Position numbers and translations under genes: made by a program. Shown one piece after another: positions 63,004-64,000 of a DNA stretch of 64,000 bases (position 1 is its first letter; every line of letters begins with the position of its first letter). The notes below the pieces were generated by a model, which was given only the letters and a program-made list of their open reading frames with translations, was not told the DNA's origin and did not search any database. The DNA is taken from the NCBI GenBank assembly GCA_004210915.1, contig SEGS01000005.1, positions 1-64,000 on the forward strand, written 5' to 3'. The stretch comes from Variovorax sp. GTDB taxonomy: Bacteria; Pseudomonadota; Gammaproteobacteria; Burkholderiales; Burkholderiaceae_C.

Positions 63004-64000
<997 letters not shown>

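Overview
The window is high-GC chromosomal DNA from a betaproteobacterium, most likely order Burkholderiales, family Comamonadaceae (Variovorax/Acidovorax-like). This rests on protein families and gene order: DUF2244-ctaC-ctaD, kinase-phosphatase-rph-rdgB-hemW, yicC-gmk-rpoZ-spoT-greB, hrcA/nadK-recN-rapZ, mutM-dynamin-mutY, and TPR-lolB-ispE-tRNA-Gln-prs-rplY-pth. The genus is an inference; no rRNA is present.

Positions 1-16.8 kb and 48.0-64.0 kb are conserved housekeeping chromosome. The left arm holds terminal oxidase genes, a ComF-like protein, TrmL, a chromate transporter, tRNA-Ser(TGA), a TetR regulator, HemW/RdgB/RNase PH with an attached PP2C phosphatase and Ser/Thr kinase, YicC/Gmk/RpoZ, SpoT, GreB and tRNA-Arg(ACG). 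The right arm holds tRNA-Ile2(CAT), HrcA, NadK, RecN, RapZ, MutY/dynamin-like/MutM, the outer-membrane lipoprotein and isoprenoid genes, PRPP synthase, L25, peptidyl-tRNA hydrolase, a ferredoxin and the start of a peptide-type ABC permease.

Between them lies one integrative element of about 31.15 kb (16827-48027). It is bounded by a perfect 52-bp direct repeat that is the anticodon-to-3' half of the tRNA-Ile2(CAT) gene; the intact tRNA is at the right end. A tyrosine integrase sits just inside the left end, and short TGGATCGTGAC repeats near both ends look like integrase or excisionase arm sites.

The left half of the element (16.9-30.8 kb) is phage-like: an AlpA-type regulator, an O-like replication initiator, a DUF6475 (P-like) protein, an XRE regulator, several unrecognised coupled genes including a 49-residue internally duplicated protein, a SWIM-finger protein, and a 775-residue tape-measure-like protein with a GH19 lysin domain. 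It faces a convergent cluster of small secreted proteins, one LprI-like. I see no terminase, portal, capsid or tail genes, so it may be a satellite, an unusual phage, or a remnant.

The right half (30.9-47.9 kb) is cargo: two unrelated PD-(D/E)XK-like proteins, a KTSC-domain protein, a type I restriction-modification operon with an EVE/PUA-like plus NucS-like nuclease gene between hsdS and hsdR and an M48-type metallopeptidase after it, a secreted phospholipase-D-type nuclease, a LexA-controlled umuDC pair, a broken SRAP/YedK gene, and small lipoprotein and membrane protein genes. Most genes in each block overlap by ATGA/GTGA and read as operons. The element therefore combines phage-type replication with a defence and SOS-mutagenesis island.
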